NCBI GenBank assembly: GCA_045805805.1
Contig: JBJMKO010000137.1
Location: 1-64,000 of the forward strand
Reading direction: 5' to 3'
Length of the DNA: 64,000 nt
Source of the DNA: VRUE01 sp045805805
GTDB lineage: Bacteria > Actinomycetota > Thermoleophilia > Solirubrobacterales > 70-9
The position numbers were made by a program, and so were the translations under genes. The notes under the pieces are model-generated. The model made no database searches, was not told the origin of the DNA, and saw only the letters and a program-made list of their open reading frames with translations. This document shows, in pieces, positions 60,192-64,000 of the stretch; the stretch's first letter is position 1; every line of letters begins with the position of its first letter.

Positions 60192-60680
60192 ATGGCCGAG
60201 TTGACGACATTGGAGGAGAAGCTGGCCGAGGTGCTGGGTTTGGCACAGGCGGCCCAGGGAGCGGCCGAAAAGGTCGAGGGCATGATCGAGGACGATGGGA
60301 TCGCTTCCACCCTGCAGAAGATGCGCGAGGAGGCTGCCGAGACCGAGAGGCGCTGCACCGATGTCGCCGCTGCCCGCGACGGGAAGAAGACCGCAATCCT
60401 CGAAAAGGCACAGGAAACGAAATCCGAGGCGACCGAGATGATGCAGACCTACCTCGGCGGAGACTCCGACGGCCTCGACGGCTTCGAGTTCTTGACGATG
60501 GCCGAGGCCGGGGAGGTCGGCCATTGGGCGGTGCTCGGCAAGCTGAACGAGGCAGCCGGTGAGGAGGAGATCGGAGAGCTGGTCGAGTGGGCGCTGCCGA
60601 TCCAGGAACGACATTTCTCCGACGTTAGGGATGGCTCCCTGAATCTGGCGGGAGACAAGGACCCCTACGAGGAGTCCTGA
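60192..60680 (+). CDS. DUF892-like (ferritin-like YciE) stress protein
   Basis: 162 residues, helical: TTLEEKLAEVLGLAQAAQGA, TLQKMREEAAETERRC, FEFLTMAEAGEVGHWAVLGK, ELVEWALPIQERHFSDVRDG. Pattern of DUF892 four-helix bundles. Metal ligands are partly conserved (E..H in EAGEVGH, ERHF). Confidence 0.75.
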   Translation: MAELTTLEEKLAEVLGLAQAAQGAAEKVEGMIEDDGIASTLQKMREEAAETERRCTDVAAARDGKKTAILEKAQETKSEATEMMQTYLGGDSDGLDGFEFLTMAEAGEVGHWAVLGKLNEAAGEEEIGELVEWALPIQERHFSDVRDGSLNLAGDKDPYEES

Positions 60681-60713
60681 AGTGGCGCAGGGTCGCGGAC
60701 CGGGCGCCACGCA

Positions 60714-60738
60714 ATTTGACCCGATCTCCCCCGGGTAG
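60714..60738 (+). promoter_or_regulatory. Sigma-B-like promoter of lipoprotein-NRAMP operon
   Basis: ATTTGA and GGGTAG with 13 bases between. The -10 ends 9 bases before ATG 60748, so the transcript would be nearly leaderless. Confidence 0.55.
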
Positions 60739-60747
60739 GCTGATCTC

Positions 60748-61188
60748 ATGCGGCGCCGGCGCGTGCGAATGCTTTGCGCCCTGGCGGTGATCTCCGCAGC
60801 GTTCGTCACGGGTTGCGGCGACCTCAGCCGCGGGGAGCTGAACCGCGGGGTCGAATCCCTCAGCGCCCTTGCCGCGCAGGGCGAATTGATCGCCAACGGC
60901 GTCGCGCGCGATGCGACCAAGTCCACCTACGCGCGGGTGATGGCGAAGACGCTCGGTGGGGAAGCCGAGCACGAGGCCGAAAAGCTCGCCGATGCCGAAC
61001 CCTCGCCCGAGGTGAAGAAGGAGAGAAACGCCGCGGTCCAGATCGCCGGCGAGCTCGCCGGCCTCTTCTCCGAGCTGCAGACCTTTCCCGGCGACGAGCA
61101 CCACGGCGCCCTGGTGGAAAAGCACATGGCCGAAGTCAAAGAGCAGGCCGACGCGGTGGTCGAACGCCTGACCGGGGAAGAAGCGTGA
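60748..61188 (+). CDS. Lipoprotein
   Basis: 146 residues with basic N terminus, hydrophobic stretch and lipobox FVTGC (Cys23); mature part is helical and charged (LGGEAEHEAEKLADAEPSPE). Its stop overlaps the NRAMP-like start (GTGA), so it may assist that transporter. No family recognised. Confidence 0.8.
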   Translation: MRRRRVRMLCALAVISAAFVTGCGDLSRGELNRGVESLSALAAQGELIANGVARDATKSTYARVMAKTLGGEAEHEAEKLADAEPSPEVKKERNAAVQIAGELAGLFSELQTFPGDEHHGALVEKHMAEVKEQADAVVERLTGEEA

Positions 61189-62405
61189 AATCGATCCTCA
61201 AGATCGCGCTGGGGATCATCGCCGCGCTCGGCGGCTTCCTCGACATCGGCGACCTCGTCTTCAACACCCAGGCGGGGGCGCTGTATCGCTACGACCTGCT
61301 CTGGGCGGTCGCCCTCGGGACGATCGGGATCGGCGTCTACGCGGAGATGTGCGGACGGGTCGCCGCGGTGACGGGCCGACCGGTCTTCGACTCGATCCGG
61401 ATGCGGCTCGGGTTTGGGATGGGTTTGGCGGCTCTCATTGCCAGCACCTTCGTCAACGTGCTCACCGTCGCCGCCGAGCTGGGCGGCTTGGCAATCATCC
61501 TCACCCTGCTCTTCGATGCGGCCTTCAGCCTCTTCGTCGTGCTCGCCGCGATCGGCCTGGTGATCGTCGTCGCCCTGCTCCCCTTCGGTGGGATCGAGCG
61601 GATCTTCGGCTACGGCGGACTGCTGATGCTCGTCTTCGTAGCCACCGCGATCCACCAGACCCCGGACTGGAGCGAGGTGGCCCATGGCTTCATCCCATCG
61701 CTCGCCGGGTCCAAGCTCTACCTCTACTTCGTCGTCGGCGTCTTCGCCGCGGCGCTGATGCCCTATGAGGTCCACTTCTATTCCTCCGGCGCGATCGAGG
61801 AGGGCTGGACCGAGAAGAACCTCAAAGAGAATCGCCTCAACGCGATCGTCGGCTACGGCCTCGGGGGCATTCTCGCCTGTGCCCTCGTGGTCGTCTCGGG
61901 CTATCTCTTCCACCCGCTCGGGGTCGATCCCGCCGACCTCGGCACCGTCGCTCTCCCGGCCCAGGGGGCCTATGGCGAGACCGGGCTGCTGCTGGGGCTG
62001 GGCGGAATGATGTTCTGCGTTGGCGGCGCGGCGATCGACTCCAGCTTCTCGGCCTCCTACAACCTTGCCCAGTTCCTCGGCTGGGAGTGGGGCCGCTACC
62101 GCGGCCCACAAAAAGCGCCGCGATTCACCGCCTCCTGGCTGGTCTTCCTGCTGTTGGCGATGGGGATCGTGCTGACCGGGATCAATCCGGTCGAGATCAC
62201 CGAGTACAGCGTCATCTTCGCTGTCGTCGCCCTGCCGTTGACCTACTTTCCGATCCTGATGCTCGCCGGCGATCGCTCCTTCATGGGCGAGCACGCCAAC
62301 GGCAGGATTTCGACCGTCTTGGGCTGGACGTACTTCGCGGTGATCGTCGTGCTGGCGATCGCGGCGGTTCCACTCCTGCTGATGACCAATGGGGGAGGCG
62401 GATGA
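61185..62405 (+). CDS. NRAMP-like membrane transporter
   Basis: 406 residues, eleven hydrophobic segments. N terminus GGFLDIGDLVFNTQAGALYR corresponds to the NRAMP TM1 region with the DPGN-like metal site changed (DIGD), and EVHFYSSG to TM6. A divergent NRAMP/MntH-type carrier; metal specificity uncertain because canonical ligands differ. GTG start overlaps lipoprotein gene. Confidence 0.8.
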   Translation: MKSILKIALGIIAALGGFLDIGDLVFNTQAGALYRYDLLWAVALGTIGIGVYAEMCGRVAAVTGRPVFDSIRMRLGFGMGLAALIASTFVNVLTVAAELGGLAIILTLLFDAAFSLFVVLAAIGLVIVVALLPFGGIERIFGYGGLLMLVFVATAIHQTPDWSEVAHGFIPSLAGSKLYLYFVVGVFAAALMPYEVHFYSSGAIEEGWTEKNLKENRLNAIVGYGLGGILACALVVVSGYLFHPLGVDPADLGTVALPAQGAYGETGLLLGLGGMMFCVGGAAIDSSFSASYNLAQFLGWEWGRYRGPQKAPRFTASWLVFLLLAMGIVLTGINPVEITEYSVIFAVVALPLTYFPILMLAGDRSFMGEHANGRISTVLGWTYFAVIVVLAIAAVPLLLMTNGGGG

Positions 62406-62767
62406 GCGCCGAACCCCAAAGCCCCGTGTTCATCGCCCACCGCCTGCTCGACGAGCAGATTCTCGACTGCGACGGCAAGCGCTGCGGGCGGGTCGATGAC
62501 ATCGAGCTGCAGGGAAACCCCCCGCGAATCACCGCCCTGCTCGTCGGCGAGGGCCTCTACCCGCGGCGCCTGCCAGCATGGCTGCGAGGACTGGCACGGC
62601 GAATCGCGGGGCCCGAGCGCTGGGGGGCGAACACCTTGCGGGTTCCGTGGGGGGAGATCGACGAAGTCGACGCCGCGATCCACCTGCGGGGCAAGGCCGA
62701 GGAGCTCGGCCTGGGCGAAGGAGACGATCCGGAGCGCTGGATGGTGGGGAGGCTGCCGTGGAACTGA
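62402..62767 (+). CDS. PRC-barrel-like protein (first)
   Basis: 121 residues: LLDEQILDCDGKRCGRVDDI, ITALLVGEGLYPRRL, LRVPWGEIDEVDAAIHL follow the PRC-barrel strand pattern. ATG overlaps the transporter stop (ATGA). Probably an accessory of the transporter or of RNA/metal homeostasis. Confidence 0.75.
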   Translation: MSAEPQSPVFIAHRLLDEQILDCDGKRCGRVDDIELQGNPPRITALLVGEGLYPRRLPAWLRGLARRIAGPERWGANTLRVPWGEIDEVDAAIHLRGKAEELGLGEGDDPERWMVGRLPWN

Positions 62768-63015
62768 GCCCGCGGCCCTTTGCCTTCAGCGAGTTGATTG
62801 GGATGTCGGTCGAGGATTCCTCTGGCCGGCGCCTCGGCCGCGTCTGGGAGGCACGTGCCCGCTGGGCGCCGGACGGCACGATCGCGATCGAGGAGATCCT
62901 TGTCGGACGGGGCGCGGTGTTGAAGCGCTTGCGCGGACCTGGCCCCGATGCAAGAGGTATCTCCTGGGAGAGCGTGGCCCAGATCGAAGCGCGCCGGATC
63001 GTCGTGCGGACCTGA
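62758..63015 (+). CDS. PRC-barrel-like protein (second)
   Basis: 85 residues, GTG start overlapping the first by 10 bp: LIGMSVEDSSGRRLGRVWEA, IAIEEILVGRGAVLKRL, ISWESVAQIEARRIVV. A tandem, diverged copy of the PRC barrel. Confidence 0.75.
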   Translation: MELSPRPFAFSELIGMSVEDSSGRRLGRVWEARARWAPDGTIAIEEILVGRGAVLKRLRGPGPDARGISWESVAQIEARRIVVRT

Positions 63016-63054
63016 GCCTCCGTCCGGCCCCCTAGGCAGGAGAGCCCGAGCGGT

Positions 63055-64000
63055 TCAACGAAAGCCAGGAAGCACCTCGCGCTCGTAGAAGTCGAAGAAG
63101 CCGTCTTGGTCGGGACCGACCTGATGGACGTAAACGTGGTCGTAGCCGGCGTCGACGTATTCCTGGATCGCCGCGCGGTGGCGCTCGGGGTCTGGACCGC
63201 AGACCACGCTCTCGGCGATGTCGTCGGTGTCCAACGTCTCGGTCGCCTCTTCGAAGTGCGCCGGCAGCGGCAGCTCGAGGAAATGGCTGCCACCGATCGC
63301 GCCATTGGGCCACTGCTTCAGCGCCAGCCGCTTCGCCGCCTCCTCGTCCTCAGCCCAGCAGACGTGGAGCTGGCCGTAGGTCGGCTTGCCCTCTCCGCCT
63401 TCGGAGCGGAACTGCTCCAGCGACTCGGCGGCCGGGGCCGTCCCGACCAGCCCGTCGCCCGCGCGGGCGGCAATTTCGACGGACCTCTCTCCCGCTACCG
63501 CGACAAGAAGTGGCGGCAGCTCGTCGGGCAGGGAGTAGATCCGCGCGTTTTCGACGGTGAAGTGCTTACCCCGATGGCTCATCAGCCTCCCCTCCCAGAG
63601 CCCGCGGATCACTTCGATCGCCTCCTCGAGGCGTTCCTGGCGCACGACCACCCCCGGCCAGCCACCACCGAGGATGTGCTCGTTGAGGTTCTCCCCGGTG
63701 CCGACGCCGAAGGAGAATCGCCCCGGCATGAGGCTGGCGGCAGTGGCGGCGGCCTGGGCGACGATCGCCGGGTGGATGCGGACCGTCGGGCAGGTGACGC
63801 CGGTGATCAGCTCGATCCGCTCGGTGCGCTGCGAAATCGCCCCCAGGGCTCCCCAGACGAACGGACTCTCGCCCTGCTCGTCGACCCAGGGGTGGAAGTG
63901 GTCGGAGATTGAGGCGAAGGCGAACCCCACCTGCTCCGCGCGCTCAGCTTGAGCGACGAGGGAGGGAGCGTCGAACTCCTCGCTGGAGAGCGTGTAGCCG
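63055..64000 (-). CDS. F420-dependent LLM-class oxidoreductase (G6PDH-like), 5' end outside window
   Basis: About 315 visible residues; the frame stays open to the window end (GYTLSSEEFDAPSLVAQAER). Motifs: VGFAFASISDHFHPWVDEQG, SPFVWGALGAISQRTERIEL, TGVTCPTVRIHPAIVAQAAA, GRFSFGVGTGENLNEHILGG. Those of the F420-dependent glucose-6-phosphate dehydrogenase-like (TIGR03557) group. It implies coenzyme F420 in the host. Confidence 0.92.
   Translation of the reverse strand, partial: GYTLSSEEFDAPSLVAQAERAEQVGFAFASISDHFHPWVDEQGESPFVWGALGAISQRTERIELITGVTCPTVRIHPAIVAQAAATAASLMPGRFSFGVGTGENLNEHILGGGWPGVVVRQERLEEAIEVIRGLWEGRLMSHRGKHFTVENARIYSLPDELPPLLVAVAGERSVEIAARAGDGLVGTAPAAESLEQFRSEGGEGKPTYGQLHVCWAEDEEAAKRLALKQWPNGAIGGSHFLELPLPAHFEEATETLDTDDIAESVVCGPDPERHRAAIQEYVDAGYDHVYVHQVGPDQDGFFDFYEREVLPGFR

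Overview
The window is high-GC DNA with GTG and TTG starts, GTGA/ATGA gene overlaps, an F420-dependent LLM-class oxidoreductase, an ECF42-type sigma factor beside its DGPF partner, a DUF11/RTX secreted protein and a fused ThiS-ThiG. Together these point to an actinobacterium. Thermoleophilia (Solirubrobacterales) is my best guess; this is inference, as no rRNA is present.

Chromosomal backbone: de novo purine genes (purQ end, purL, purF, purN, purH; 0-8.3 kb); thiamine genes with a TPP riboswitch (thiO-thiSG leftwards, thiE rightwards; 21-24 kb); a pyruvate dehydrogenase region (lpd, pdhA-pdhB-pdhC) with an embedded VapBC pair (24.6-31 kb); lipoate genes lipB-lipA (33-34.7 kb); then transporters, phosphatase and MBL enzymes (49-55 kb), ECF42 (55.5-57.2 kb) and a general-stress cluster (57.6-63 kb: STAS, DUF2294, CBS, DUF892, an NRAMP-like carrier, PRC-barrel proteins). 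Several stress genes are preceded by sigma-B-like promoters (GTTT-N13/14-GGGTA).

Three accessory regions stand out. (1) About 9.0-20.9 kb is a mobile element at the 3' end of tRNA-Lys(TTT). It has a large serine recombinase, a frameshifted replication-relaxation gene, two XRE regulators, two HNH nucleases, two HEPN-like proteins, a 98-nt hairpin with perfect 25-bp arms, and a gene with a repeated PR-D-GDET motif. (2) 34.7-37.7 kb is a compact RiPP cluster: PqqD-like protein, HPr-kinase-like ATPase, two paralogous 33-residue precursors, and a radical SAM enzyme with a C-terminal PqqD-like domain. (3) 39.2-48.86 kb is a genomic island bounded by tRNA-Ala(CGC) and a 44-bp copy of its 3' half. 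It has no recognisable integrase. It carries HicBA, an XRE-ImmA/IrrE regulator with a partner, and a tightly overlapping leftward operon: small basic protein, possible PemK-like protein, sigma-like protein, zf-HC2 protein, a Lon-like protease fused to RNase HIII, a TPR-cold-shock protein and a last unknown ORF. This operon is my main candidate for an undescribed conflict or stress system.

A separate theme is palindromic DNA inside genes. One family of 87-93 bp palindromes occurs four times between 29.6 and 32.3 kb, three of them translated in frame (two in the PdhC linker, one in a membrane protein). Unrelated hairpins sit in lipB, purQ and the Lon-RNase HIII gene.
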